Shown here: positions 6,218-13,969 of the stretch, one piece after another | Layout: the number at the start of each line of letters is the position of its first letter | How positions within the stretch are numbered: the stretch's first letter is position 1 | Assembly: GCA_051004815.1 (NCBI GenBank) | Contig: JBPCJY010000208.1 | Coordinates: 1 to 25,416 of the forward strand | Length of the DNA: 25,416 bases | DNA from: JBBQXY01 sp051004815 | GTDB taxonomy: Bacteria; Chloroflexota; Ktedonobacteria; Ktedonobacterales; Ktedonobacteraceae | Reading direction: 5' to 3' | Position numbers and translations under genes: made by a program | The notes under the pieces: model-generated | Told to the model about the DNA's origin: nothing | Seen by the model: only the letters and a program-made list of their open reading frames with translations | Database searches by the model: none

Positions 6218-7011
6218 TTGCCGGCTTTCATATAGAGGCCGGTTGAGGCACCACCGTCGAGGTTGAGTGCGCGATCAATGGATAGGTCGGATGCGGCGAG
6301 CAGGTCGGCGAATTCACCCAACGAGAAGGCCATATTGGGACTGGCGATAAACAGGAGGTGGCCCTGTTTGTCCATGGCGACGACGCTGCGACGCGAACTG
6401 GCCGCGTTGGCATCGAATTGGGTGGCTTTGCCATGAAGGATGAGCATTGGTGAGGATTGGGTGGCTTGTTGCAACTGCTCATTGTTGGGATCATAGGGTT
6501 GATCGTGCAGCGAACGCAGACTGGTATTGCCGTGGGTATCAACCGAGAGCATGCCCCCAAAGCCATTATACGATGAGCCAAAGGCTTGCCCAGCGGAGAC
6601 CACCAGCGCAGTGGCATTATCCTGATTGTCGAAGTAGCCACCGTTGATGATGGCGGTCGCGTGTTCCTTTTGCATCCACTCGCTCATCAATAGCGGGTCA
6701 GAGGGCTGGTAGGCAACGCTTAATTTGACATAACGTAAGTCGAAACGCACAATAGTGACGATATCCTCGTTATCACCGGGGCTTTTCCAATCTTCATAAC
6801 GTACCTCGACCCCTGGCGTACCCGCAAACCATGTGTTCATTTGCGGGGTACCTTGCGCCCCCGCGACGTTAGTGGGAGAGGATGTGCTGGGTGGACCATT
6901 GATCGAGACCGAAGGTACATCGCATGAAAGTAACGAACATACGAGCAGGCACAGTAGCAGACAGAGTTGTATAGAGTGTTTTTTTACATAGAGTGTTTTT
7001 AATAAAGGCAT
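6154..7011 (-). CDS. Phosphodiester glycosidase-like lipoprotein (NAGPA/DUF2233 family)
   Basis: A 285-residue exported lipoprotein. The signal peptide has a basic start (KTLYVKKH), a Leu/Cys-rich core and the lipobox L-L-S-C30, then a Ser/Pro/Thr-rich linker. The rest matches the NAGPA (phosphodiester glycosidase) fold family: INGGYFDNQ (about 119-127), RRSVVAMDKQGHLLFI (about 207-222) and ALNLDGGASTGLY (about 247-259). Known members cleave GlcNAc-phosphodiester bonds, and bacterial relatives are linked to cell-wall or exopolysaccharide metabolism. ATG 7011 follows AGGGA. The 3' end overlaps proS by 64 bases tail-to-tail. A 13-base direct repeat (6971-6983 and 6988-7000) lies in the signal-peptide coding DNA. 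Confidence 0.87.
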   Translation of the reverse strand: MPLLKTLYVKKHSIQLCLLLCLLVCSLLSCDVPSVSINGPPSTSSPTNVAGAQGTPQMNTWFAGTPGVEVRYEDWKSPGDNEDIVTIVRFDLRYVKLSVAYQPSDPLLMSEWMQKEHATAIINGGYFDNQDNATALVVSAGQAFGSSYNGFGGMLSVDTHGNTSLRSLHDQPYDPNNEQLQQATQSSPMLILHGKATQFDANAASSRRSVVAMDKQGHLLFIASPNMAFSLGEFADLLAASDLSIDRALNLDGGASTGLYMKAGNQQASIDSITKLPIVIVVKPS

Positions 7012-7225
7012 CCAACGATTTCCCTATCTATTGTTATATCTACTACCATCCCAGATTTCTCATAGGTTGTCATAGTGAGCGTAGTATGGCTTATCTGCTC
7101 TGGCTCGTCAAGAGTGTTGTGACCCTTGGTAAGTCCGCATTTGCTATTTTCTTGAATAAGGGTCGTTTGTAACCGCTTTTCATGGTAGACTGATAGAGAA
7201 ATAGAAAATAAAAGGAGAAATATCA

Positions 7226-7729
7226 ATGACCGAGAATGCTATTCCGCTCGCGACCTTCTACAAAGGTTGGGATGTCTATCAACAACTCCTGGTTACAGCC
7301 ATCGCGCCGCTTGCGCCTGAGCAGCTTGCCTTGCGTGCCGCGCCACACATTATGTCCATTGGGATGATTGCGACGCATATTATCGCAGCCCGCGTTGGCT
7401 GGTTCCACTGGTGGATGGGCGAAGGGAGTACGGAGCTGGCACCTCTCGCGGCGTGGGACAACGAGGAGGAGCCAACGCGCTCCGCTGCCGAAATTGTGGC
7501 CGGGCTTGATGCCACCTGGTTGATGATGCAAAATGCGCTTACACGCTGGACTCCCTCTGATCTGGAGCAGATATTCCAGGACCCGTACAAAGACGCGGAA
7601 TACCAGGGGGTTAAACGCACGCACTCACGGCAATGGATCACCTGGCACGTCATCGAACATGACCTGCACCATGGTGGCGAAATCTCTCTCACACTTGGCA
7701 TGCATGGGCTGGCCGCGCCTGACCTCTAA
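7226..7729 (+). CDS. DinB-family four-helix-bundle metalloprotein
   Basis: A 167-residue DinB-like protein. The fold is a four-helix bundle that usually binds one divalent metal through one N-terminal and two C-terminal histidines. Here these would be His51 (GMIATHIIA) and His141/His145 in WHVIEHDLHHGGE, with His148-149 also near. Relatives include thiol S-transferases that use bacillithiol or mycothiol, and many uncharacterised stress proteins; the precise activity cannot be assigned. ATG 7226 has a strong AAAGGAGAAA site. It is a single-gene unit in its own 214-base upstream gap (7012-7225, in which I find no convincing promoter boxes), and it converges on the ATPase gene with 13 bases between stops. 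Confidence 0.85.
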   Translation: MTENAIPLATFYKGWDVYQQLLVTAIAPLAPEQLALRAAPHIMSIGMIATHIIAARVGWFHWWMGEGSTELAPLAAWDNEEEPTRSAAEIVAGLDATWLMMQNALTRWTPSDLEQIFQDPYKDAEYQGVKRTHSRQWITWHVIEHDLHHGGEISLTLGMHGLAAPDL

Positions 7730-7742
7730 CATGTTCGCGACG

Positions 7743-8588
7743 CTATTTTTCGTGCTGACGTATTTCGTTGATCGCAGCTTGCACCACGTTTAGGTCAGCA
7801 CTCTGTTCTCTCTGTCCACTTGTTAGCTCTTGTAGGCAGTCGGTGCGCCGTTTGAGGGTAGCACTAAAATCCTGGGGTGCGAGACCTGTCCACTCTGCCA
7901 ATTCGTCAAGTACAGACTGACTCGCATGTTCAAAGGTGTTATTAGCGGCGTTCCAGCGCGAGAGCAATAAGGGGGTAAGAGCTTCTGGATGCAGAGGATC
8001 GGGTTGGGTGCGCACTACATGGGTTGTAAGCCAACGCCGCACTGGGGATTTTCCGTGTCCAATTAAGCCAACGTTCACGATGAGTCCTAAGCGGCGCAGG
8101 TCTTCGCTACGCAAGCGCAGGTCGTGTTGGTAGAGGTGCAGAACATCATCGATAGTATCGGCATGGACACTGGTAACGATGTGGTAGCCCTGGGCAGGCA
8201 AGGTCAAATAACGCCGCGCTGCCGCTCCCCACATGTAGGTAGATTGATGATCGCTTATTTCGTTGCACACTGCATAGGTGGTGGCGGGATCAACCTCCGG
8301 TAGACGCGTGAAGTCAAAGGTTTCATACTTGCCAGACATGTAGGCCAGGGCCGCATTCGCGGGAAGAAACTGTAGCAGTGCGTTCAGAACGGTGGATTTG
8401 CCAGCCCCTGGTCGTGGTTCGGTTGGGCCAGCTACGGTAAGTGAAACTCCATGCTCTAGCATCATCCAGGTGAGAGCGACTGTTTCCGCATCGGTGCTGT
8501 GCAGTGCGATGATTTGTGCTATAGAGAGTGCCTGCCTGGGTGTAAAGTCTCTTTGCTCGCGTTGATGAGGAGTATATGGATGCAGCAT
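7743..8588 (-). CDS. Orphan T2SS/T4P/T4SS-type (PulE/VirB11-like) ATPase with an enlarged P-loop
   Basis: A 281-residue ATPase resembling the catalytic domain of secretion/pilus motor ATPases. The Walker A loop is GPTEPRPGAGKST (54-66): compared with the usual GPTGSGKST it has four extra residues (EPRP). An acidic Walker B-type segment TYAVCNEIS (104-112, Glu110) and the His-box VTSVHADTIDDVL (138-150, His142) follow in the right order. There is no large N-terminal domain and no pilin, platform protein or prepilin peptidase nearby, so it is an orphan. ATG 8588 follows AAGGAAA. It lies 48 bases downstream of the pentapeptide-repeat gene on the same strand, so co-transcription is likely. Its partner and substrate are unknown. 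Confidence 0.78.
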   Translation of the reverse strand: MLHPYTPHQREQRDFTPRQALSIAQIIALHSTDAETVALTWMMLEHGVSLTVAGPTEPRPGAGKSTVLNALLQFLPANAALAYMSGKYETFDFTRLPEVDPATTYAVCNEISDHQSTYMWGAAARRYLTLPAQGYHIVTSVHADTIDDVLHLYQHDLRLRSEDLRRLGLIVNVGLIGHGKSPVRRWLTTHVVRTQPDPLHPEALTPLLLSRWNAANNTFEHASQSVLDELAEWTGLAPQDFSATLKRRTDCLQELTSGQREQSADLNVVQAAINEIRQHEK

Positions 8589-8606
8589 GCTATTGTTTCC
8601 TTAGCA

Positions 8607-8645
8607 ATTACTTTTTATACATTACTTTTTCATGCATTACTTTTT
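8607..8645 (-). repeat. Three direct copies of ATTACTTTTT spanning a gene junction
   Basis: Copies at 8607-8616, 8621-8630 and 8636-8645 are spaced 14-15 bases. On the minus strand each reads AAAAAGTAAT. The first copy encountered encodes the Lys-Lys-stop end of the pentapeptide protein; the second forms a mini-frame ATG-AAA-AAG-TAA at 8633-8622. The array fills the spacer just upstream of the ribosome site of the ATPase gene. Confidence 0.75.
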
Positions 8646-10112
8646 AAAGAAGCCTCGCGCAAATATCACGATCAGACTCACCTCCATAATGAAGCCTACA
8701 AAACCCTCGCTAACAGCGGTGAACGCCTGTGGGGTACTTAGCTCGATCTGATCAGTGAAGAAGGAGCGTCCATGAAATGATGTCATGCTCACGGTTAACA
8801 GTTGTTCCCATGAGAGGTGAGTACCATAGACTATGCCCTGCACATAATAAAGTATCATGAATGCAGCGATGACGAGCAGGTAGGCGAAGAGAGCACGCAA
8901 GGGCTTATAGCCATAGCCTGCGCACAGATCAAGCAGCCATGAGAAGAGATAGTCTATCATCTTCCGCGCCAGTTGTCCTATACCCTTGCGGCCTTGTCGT
9001 CTCAGTTGCAACATTTGCCTCCACAGCACGCGCCGCTGGAGTACCTGCGCCCGATAGGCGAATGGTGCCGCTTCCTCATTAAGCCCCTGCTCTTGTAACG
9101 CTGTAGCGAGCTGGCGATACGCACGAACTGCCCCACTATAGTTATAGAGCCAGGATGTCTGGCGTGCTCTACGCTCGTCCCCCAACATAGTCACTGCTTC
9201 CCACTGCACAACTGAGAGATTCGCGCCCCCCCAATGTATATCGGCCAGCGAGACGAAACCAAACTGCTCGTCACCAAAGACGATATCTTCCAGGATAGTT
9301 GCAGTATTGAGGAAGGCACCTTGCAAATTGGCAGGGGTCAAAACATCCTTGTCCCAATGTCGCACACGTTTCAAGAAATCGGCGGGAGCAGGTTTCCCTT
9401 TTAATGACGCACCGGCGAGATTCGCACCCTCCAAATGCGCTCTGGCGAGGTTAGCCCCTTCGAGGTGTGCGCTTTCGAGGTTAGCCCCTTCGAGGTGTGC
9501 TCCAAGGAGATTCGCCCCTTCGAGGTGTGCGCCTTCGAGGTCAGCCCCTTCCAAGTGTGCGCCTTCAAGATAGGCTCTCTCCAGAAATGCACCACCGAGG
9601 AAACACTCTTCCATGTGGGCATCACCGAGGAACGCATCCTCTACGTGCGCACCGCCGAGGTCAGCCCCCGCGAGATGTATGCTTGCTAAAGCGCGTTGCT
9701 CTGTAGTTGCGGAGGAATAGACCAGCCAATTTCTTCCGCCCACCAGGCGTGCCAGGGGCAGATTGCTCAGATTCACTTGCTCGAGGTTAGCACCACGCAA
9801 GTCTAATCCGAAGGATGCATGTTGGGGGTTGCCTACCTCGTCTATTGCCACGCGTTGCTCTTCCTGTGTCGCTAACAGCCACTCGACATCAGCACGGCTC
9901 AGCTTGATATCGTTGAAGGGGTAGATGCCCGCCGCGCTATTTGCTGTAATGGCACGACGGCTGGCAAGATAGGCTTGCCGTTCGCTAGCGATCAGTGGTT
10001 CAGTACGCCATGGTGTGCCTGGCCAGATATATGGAGAAACAACGGATGCCTGTTGGCTGCTCCGTTGTGAAGGGGATATGTTATGTTCCTGTTGTGTCAA
10101 TTGACCAGCCAT
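8637..10112 (-). CDS. Pentapeptide-repeat membrane protein with a C-terminal channel-like domain
   Basis: A 491-residue protein. After a non-repetitive N-terminus come pentapeptide repeats of the A(D/N/H)LxG type at about 146-238, which form a right-handed quadrilateral beta-helix. A second short set (about 261-300) follows, then a helical segment (YRQLATALQEQGLNEEAAPFAY region, about 330-360) and two predicted membrane helices near 405-425 and 470-488. The arrangement recalls proteins with a two-helix potassium-channel-like pore, but the loop between the helices has SMTSFHGRSFF rather than the selectivity motif TxGYGD, so conduction is doubtful. The frame opens at a TTG (10145), but ATG 10112 with GGAGGAGAAAAGGAG upstream is the better start. 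Function unknown. Confidence 0.85.
   Translation of the reverse strand: MAGQLTQQEHNISPSQRSSQQASVVSPYIWPGTPWRTEPLIASERQAYLASRRAITANSAAGIYPFNDIKLSRADVEWLLATQEEQRVAIDEVGNPQHASFGLDLRGANLEQVNLSNLPLARLVGGRNWLVYSSATTEQRALASIHLAGADLGGAHVEDAFLGDAHMEECFLGGAFLERAYLEGAHLEGADLEGAHLEGANLLGAHLEGANLESAHLEGANLARAHLEGANLAGASLKGKPAPADFLKRVRHWDKDVLTPANLQGAFLNTATILEDIVFGDEQFGFVSLADIHWGGANLSVVQWEAVTMLGDERRARQTSWLYNYSGAVRAYRQLATALQEQGLNEEAAPFAYRAQVLQRRVLWRQMLQLRRQGRKGIGQLARKMIDYLFSWLLDLCAGYGYKPLRALFAYLLVIAAFMILYYVQGIVYGTHLSWEQLLTVSMTSFHGRSFFTDQIELSTPQAFTAVSEGFVGFIMEVSLIVIFARGFFKK
9399..9677 (-). repeat. Tandem DNA repeat encoding the pentapeptide array
   Basis: The coding DNA here repeats with a basic 15-base period (five codons). 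The central part (about 9430-9570) shows a higher-order 30-base period with near-identical units containing GCCCCTTCGAGGTGTGC. The homogeneity suggests recent expansion by slippage or unequal exchange. All units are in frame, so this is protein-coding repeat DNA and not a CRISPR or minisatellite outside a gene. Confidence 0.85.
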
Positions 10113-10145
10113 CGCTCCTTTTCTCCTCCAGACTCCTCCGCACAA

Positions 10146-10913
10146 TTAGACTCCAGTGGGCTTAAATAGGACTTTCGGCGTTTTAACAAGGATAACCATA
10201 TCGTTAATACATGAACGGCTATCAATATAACGCATATCGTACATAATACGCTCCTCGTAGGAGGTACGTTGTCGGCCACTGATTTGCCACAGTCCAGTGA
10301 TACCTGGCCGTACAGCGAGTCGCTTGGTGGCCCATTCGCCGTAGCGCGGCAACTCGCTTGGATGGATCATGCGCGGCCCCACCAGAGACATCTGCCCAAC
10401 CAGGACGTTGAACAGTTGCGGCAATTCATCCAGACTTGTTTTACGCAGAAAGTGACCTATGCGCGTGATGCGCGGATCACGTTCCAACTTCATGTTCTGT
10501 TGAAATTTCCGCAAAAGTTCAGGATGTTGTGCTAGATATATATCTGCATCGGGTATCATCGTGCGAAACTTTAAAGCACGGAAACGACGACCGTGTAGAC
10601 CAATGATCTCTCTGAAATGGAATAGTTGGCCCCCATCATCGAATTTAATACAGAGCATAATAATCAGCAAGACAGGTAGCAAAAACACTATGCCCAACGC
10701 GGATAACATGATATCAAGCAGTCGTTTCGAAACATAATATACCATAGAAGGTTCACGAACAATATGAGTGCTTAGTATGACCGCTATGTGAGAAGCCGAA
10801 CTTTGTTCTGTATGGGAAGGTGATGTGACTGTGATCTGCTCCATGCGCATGCCTCTCAATTTTATTTGCTTAAGCTGGTACTGGAGTGCTCTCCTCCCTT
10901 CTAACAGACCCAT
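10146..10913 (-). CDS. Initiating sugar-phosphate transferase (undecaprenyl-phosphate, WbaP/PglC-type monotopic PGT)
   Basis: Transfers a sugar-1-phosphate from a nucleotide sugar to undecaprenyl phosphate, the first step of many exopolysaccharide pathways. Signatures: K-R-L-L-D just before the re-entrant membrane helix (about 70-92 in the 258-residue frame), LKFRTM (117-122), RDPRITRIGHFLRKTSLDELPQL with the catalytic Asp-Glu pair (about 165-166), SLVGPR, and RPGITGLWQISGR (about 205-217). The frame opens with GTG 10922; ATG 10913 is chosen, with AGAGG ten bases upstream. ATG 10844, with GAGAGG seven bases away, is an alternative that would remove 23 poorly conserved residues. It lacks the multi-helix N-terminal domain of full WbaP proteins. 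It lies downstream of the sulfotransferase genes on the same strand. Confidence 0.93.
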   Translation of the reverse strand: MGLLEGRRALQYQLKQIKLRGMRMEQITVTSPSHTEQSSASHIAVILSTHIVREPSMVYYVSKRLLDIMLSALGIVFLLPVLLIIMLCIKFDDGGQLFHFREIIGLHGRRFRALKFRTMIPDADIYLAQHPELLRKFQQNMKLERDPRITRIGHFLRKTSLDELPQLFNVLVGQMSLVGPRMIHPSELPRYGEWATKRLAVRPGITGLWQISGRQRTSYEERIMYDMRYIDSRSCINDMVILVKTPKVLFKPTGV

Positions 10914-11034
10914 CTTCTGCACACCTCTACAGTGTAATAGAAAGGCCTGTAGTTATCGGTAGCGAAAAGGTTAAGAAATGATTAAGAGTGCATTAAATCT
11001 GTTAAGATTTCTCTATCGAAGCCGTGAGACCACT

Positions 11035-11988
11035 TCACTTGTCCCAACCAAAATCGGTTCCCAGTAGGTCGTAGAGGCGAGCATTGTGCGGCTTGAAATA
11101 CTCGCTTAAACGCTCTCGTAGTGCTGGCTCCATCGTGGAGAAGTACGTATTATGGCTGTACTGCTTGTATGCCTGCTTCCTCAGTTGTGGTTCCGTTTCC
11201 GGTAGATGCAGAAAGGCTGCTACGCGCTTGAAAGCCGTAACGGGGTCGGCATAGAACTCTTCGCTCTTGAGGATCAAGAGTTGTTCGCGTGGAAATAGAC
11301 TCATCCAGGCTTGTAATTGCTCGGCATACTTTCCCCGGCTCAGATAGCTGCGGTGTGTGTAGGTATCGCTATAATAGTTTTCATCTTGCAGTATCTTTGC
11401 TCGCTCCTGCGCGGTTCGTTCTTCCTCATCCTGGATAGCCTCCGCGAAGGGTAAGCTTTCATGCCCAAGTTCCATGGCGTGAAAATATTGGGAATAGGCA
11501 CGGTCCACGGGGTTGCGCAACAGGACTACCAGCTTGACATGAGGTATGGTCTGGGCTACACGCTTGGGAGCATGTGGGTAAAACAGATACGAGGAACTGG
11601 CTTCACCGGTGAGCAACGCTTGCCGACGCAGGTACCGCGTAGCGTACCTTTCAATGCTGGTCGGAAAGTGTCCACGATACCACGTCAGGCCCTTGTTAAA
11701 CTTCTTTTCAAAAAAGTGCGTATCCGTGGTAGTGGCGGGCTTGATGCAGGGATGCGTTTGTAAGTAGTGGTAGAGAGCCGTGGTGCCGCCGCGCTGCGTA
11801 CCAATCAGCAGAAAATCAGGCAACAGCCGCAAGGGGCTGGTCATACCTCGATAGATTTTCCCAAGTAGAGGCACCTGGCTGATGGTGCGTGCCCTCATCG
11901 TCAGAGGATCAAGCACGCCATCATCTACAGCCATGCCATCGCTCGTCTGCGTCTCCGCGGAACTGCTGGTATCAGGAAAAGTACTCAT
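11035..11988 (-). CDS. Sulfotransferase 1 (PAPS-dependent, carbohydrate/heparan-sulfate type)
   Basis: A 317-residue cytosolic PAPS-dependent sulfotransferase. The 5'-phosphosulfate-binding loop IGTQRGGTT (about 62-70) and the 3'-phosphate-binding segment LLRNPVDRAYSQY (about 156-168) are both intact, with the family motifs HFFEKKFNKGLTWYRGHFP and TGEASSSYLF between them. The C-terminus EYFKPHNARLYDLLG is shared with the three upstream paralogs. The ATG at 11988 lies one base after the stop of the preceding sulfotransferase (TAA-A-ATG), so translation is probably coupled; the longer TTG start at 12006 would overlap that gene. It most likely sulfates a sugar of the polysaccharide made by this locus. 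The acceptor is unknown. Confidence 0.9.
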   Translation of the reverse strand: MSTFPDTSSSAETQTSDGMAVDDGVLDPLTMRARTISQVPLLGKIYRGMTSPLRLLPDFLLIGTQRGGTTALYHYLQTHPCIKPATTTDTHFFEKKFNKGLTWYRGHFPTSIERYATRYLRRQALLTGEASSSYLFYPHAPKRVAQTIPHVKLVVLLRNPVDRAYSQYFHAMELGHESLPFAEAIQDEEERTAQERAKILQDENYYSDTYTHRSYLSRGKYAEQLQAWMSLFPREQLLILKSEEFYADPVTAFKRVAAFLHLPETEPQLRKQAYKQYSHNTYFSTMEPALRERLSEYFKPHNARLYDLLGTDFGWDK

Positions 11989-11989
11989 T

Positions 11990-12937
11990 TTATTTATCCC
12001 AACCAAAATCGACGCCTAAGAAGTCGTAGAGGCGAGCATTGTGTGGCTTGAAGTACTCGACCAAACGCTTGCGCATGGCCGGCTCCATCTTGGAGGAGTA
12101 GATATTATTGTTATATTGCTTGTATGCTTGCTTTTCCTGTTCCAATTCTACCGCAGGGAGGTTCAGGAAGGTCAGCACCTTTTTGAAAGTGGCGGCAGAG
12201 TCGGCATAGAAGTCCTCACTCTTGAGGATCAAGAACTGTTCGCGTGGAAATAGGGTCATCCACATGAGTAATTGATCGACATAAATACCCTTGGTGAGGT
12301 AGCTGCGGTGCTTAAATTCTTCGCTATAGTAGTGCGGGTCTTGCCGTATCTTTTCCTGTTCGCGGGCGGTACGTTCTTCCTCATCCTGGATGGCCTCCGC
12401 GAAGGATAAGGTTTCATGCCCAAGCTCGACAGCATGATGATATTGGGAATAGGCACGGCTGACAGGGTTGCGTAACAGAGCGATGAGCTTGACATGGGGT
12501 ATGGCCTGTGCCACGCGTTTAGCGGCATACGGATGAAACAGGTACGACGGGCTGGCCTCTCCAGTGAGAAAAGCATGCCCGCGGATACGTTGCGCATAAT
12601 ATTGTTCGATCCTGGTTGGGAAGTGACCGCGATACCATGCCAGACCTTTGTTATACTTCCTATCAAAGAAATGTAAATCCTTGTTGACGGCAGCCTGAAT
12701 GTAGGGATGCTCCTCTAAGTAGTGGAAAAGAGAGGTGGTACCGCCGCGCTGGGTACCAATGACCAGGAAATCAGGCAACAGCCGGATCGGATTGGTTATT
12801 CCTCTATAAAACTTGTCTGGCAAGGGAATCGGAATACTGGTGTTTATCTCCCTGGCATCGGATGCAGGCTGTGCTGAGGATGTCGTACCCTTAGAGCGTG
12901 CGTCCGAGGACCGTGTGGTATCAAGAGAAGATTTCAT
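11990..12937 (-). CDS. Sulfotransferase 2 (PAPS-dependent paralog)
   Basis: A 315-residue paralog of its neighbours. PAPS contacts are in IGTQRGGTT (about 60-68) and LLRNPVSRAYSQY (about 154-166), where the usual PVD is PVS. HFFDRKYNKGLAWYRGHFP and TGEASPSYLF are conserved. The first 40 residues are Ser/Thr/Pro-rich and differ from those of the other copies, so the N-terminus is probably a flexible tail. ATG 12937 follows AAAGGAG with ideal spacing, the best ribosome site in the set. It follows sulfotransferase 3 after a 69-base gap that could hold an internal promoter, although I see no clear boxes. Confidence 0.9.
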   Translation of the reverse strand: MKSSLDTTRSSDARSKGTTSSAQPASDAREINTSIPIPLPDKFYRGITNPIRLLPDFLVIGTQRGGTTSLFHYLEEHPYIQAAVNKDLHFFDRKYNKGLAWYRGHFPTRIEQYYAQRIRGHAFLTGEASPSYLFHPYAAKRVAQAIPHVKLIALLRNPVSRAYSQYHHAVELGHETLSFAEAIQDEEERTAREQEKIRQDPHYYSEEFKHRSYLTKGIYVDQLLMWMTLFPREQFLILKSEDFYADSAATFKKVLTFLNLPAVELEQEKQAYKQYNNNIYSSKMEPAMRKRLVEYFKPHNARLYDFLGVDFGWDK

Positions 12938-13006
12938 GACTGCTCCTTTCGTTTAACTGTTGTGTATACAAATAACTATATCTTATCAACGTATACTAAA
13001 AGAGCG

Positions 13007-13948
13007 TTAGTGATCCCAGCCGAAATCGACGCCCAGGAAGTCGTAGAGACGAGCGTTGTGCGGCTTGAAGTACTCGACCAACCGTTTGCGCAGCGCGGTA
13101 TCCATGCTGGAGTACGTCGTGTTGTTATATTGTTTGTAGTTCTGCTTTTTCAGCCCTGACTCAGGAATGTCCAGAAAGGTCAGCACCTGTTTGACGCTGC
13201 TGGCAGGGTCGTCATAGAAGTCTTCGCTCTTGAGGATCAAGAACTGTTCGCGTGGGAACAGGCTCATCCACGTTTGCAATTGATCGATATAGATGCCGCG
13301 ACTCAAGTAGCTGAGGTGCTTAAATGCATAGCTCTCATAATGCTCGTCCTGCATAATCTTGGCACGCTCTCTGGTGGTTCGTTCCTCTTCATCTTTGATC
13401 GCCGCTTCAAACGGTAACGTTTCAAAGCCGAGCTCAACTGCATGATAGTATTGGGAGTAGGCGCGATCCACCGGGTTGCGTAGCAGGACGATGAGCTTGA
13501 CGTGGGGCAGTGCTTTGGCTATCCGTCGTGGGACATGCGGATGAAATAGATATGAGGGACTGGCTTCCCCTGTTACAAAGGCTTGCTTACGGAAGCGTTG
13601 CTCATACTGTCTTGTGAGCCGCGTGGGAAAGTGGCCACGATACCATGCCAGACCTTTGTTGAATCTGCGATCAAAAAAATGTATTTCTTTGGTAGTGGCA
13701 GGCGCGATACACGGTAGCTCTTCTAAATAGTGATAGAGCGAAGTTGTGCCACCGCGCTGGGTGCCAATGACCAGGAAATCGGGTAGCAACCGCAGTGGGC
13801 TAGTCATGCCGCGATAGAATTTCGCGATCAGGGGAGTTTCGCTCTCCCTCTGCATCCCTTTGAGAGGCCGCTGTTCCTGTTCAGAGGATATCGCGCCTCC
13901 AGTGGACTGAACGTCCGCTGTTTTAGGGGTATTGGTAGATGTATTCAT
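13007..13948 (-). CDS. Sulfotransferase 3 (PAPS-dependent paralog)
   Basis: A 313-residue paralog. It has IGTQRGGTT (about 61-69) and LLRNPVDRAYSQY (about 155-167) for PAPS binding, plus HFFDRRFNKGLAWYRGHFP and TGEASPSYLF. ATG 13948 follows AGAAGGATAA. It starts 21 bases after the stop of sulfotransferase 4. The last 68 bases of coding and stop DNA are almost identical to those of sulfotransferase 4 although the two proteins differ much more elsewhere, which suggests a gene-conversion tract. Confidence 0.9.
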   Translation of the reverse strand: MNTSTNTPKTADVQSTGGAISSEQEQRPLKGMQRESETPLIAKFYRGMTSPLRLLPDFLVIGTQRGGTTSLYHYLEELPCIAPATTKEIHFFDRRFNKGLAWYRGHFPTRLTRQYEQRFRKQAFVTGEASPSYLFHPHVPRRIAKALPHVKLIVLLRNPVDRAYSQYYHAVELGFETLPFEAAIKDEEERTTRERAKIMQDEHYESYAFKHLSYLSRGIYIDQLQTWMSLFPREQFLILKSEDFYDDPASSVKQVLTFLDIPESGLKKQNYKQYNNTTYSSMDTALRKRLVEYFKPHNARLYDFLGVDFGWDH

Positions 13949-13969
13949 ACTATGTTATCCTTCTAGAGA

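Noticed and set aside
7141..7200. Promoter boxes for the DinB gene (TTGTAA and TAGACT)
   Set aside because: The spacing is only 13 bases, too short for a sigma-70 promoter.
9307..9689. Repetitive open frames and CRISPR-like regular repeats on the plus strand
   Set aside because: The period is 15/30 bases, there are no unique spacers, and the repeats translate in the minus frame to a classic pentapeptide array. The plus-strand frames are shadows.
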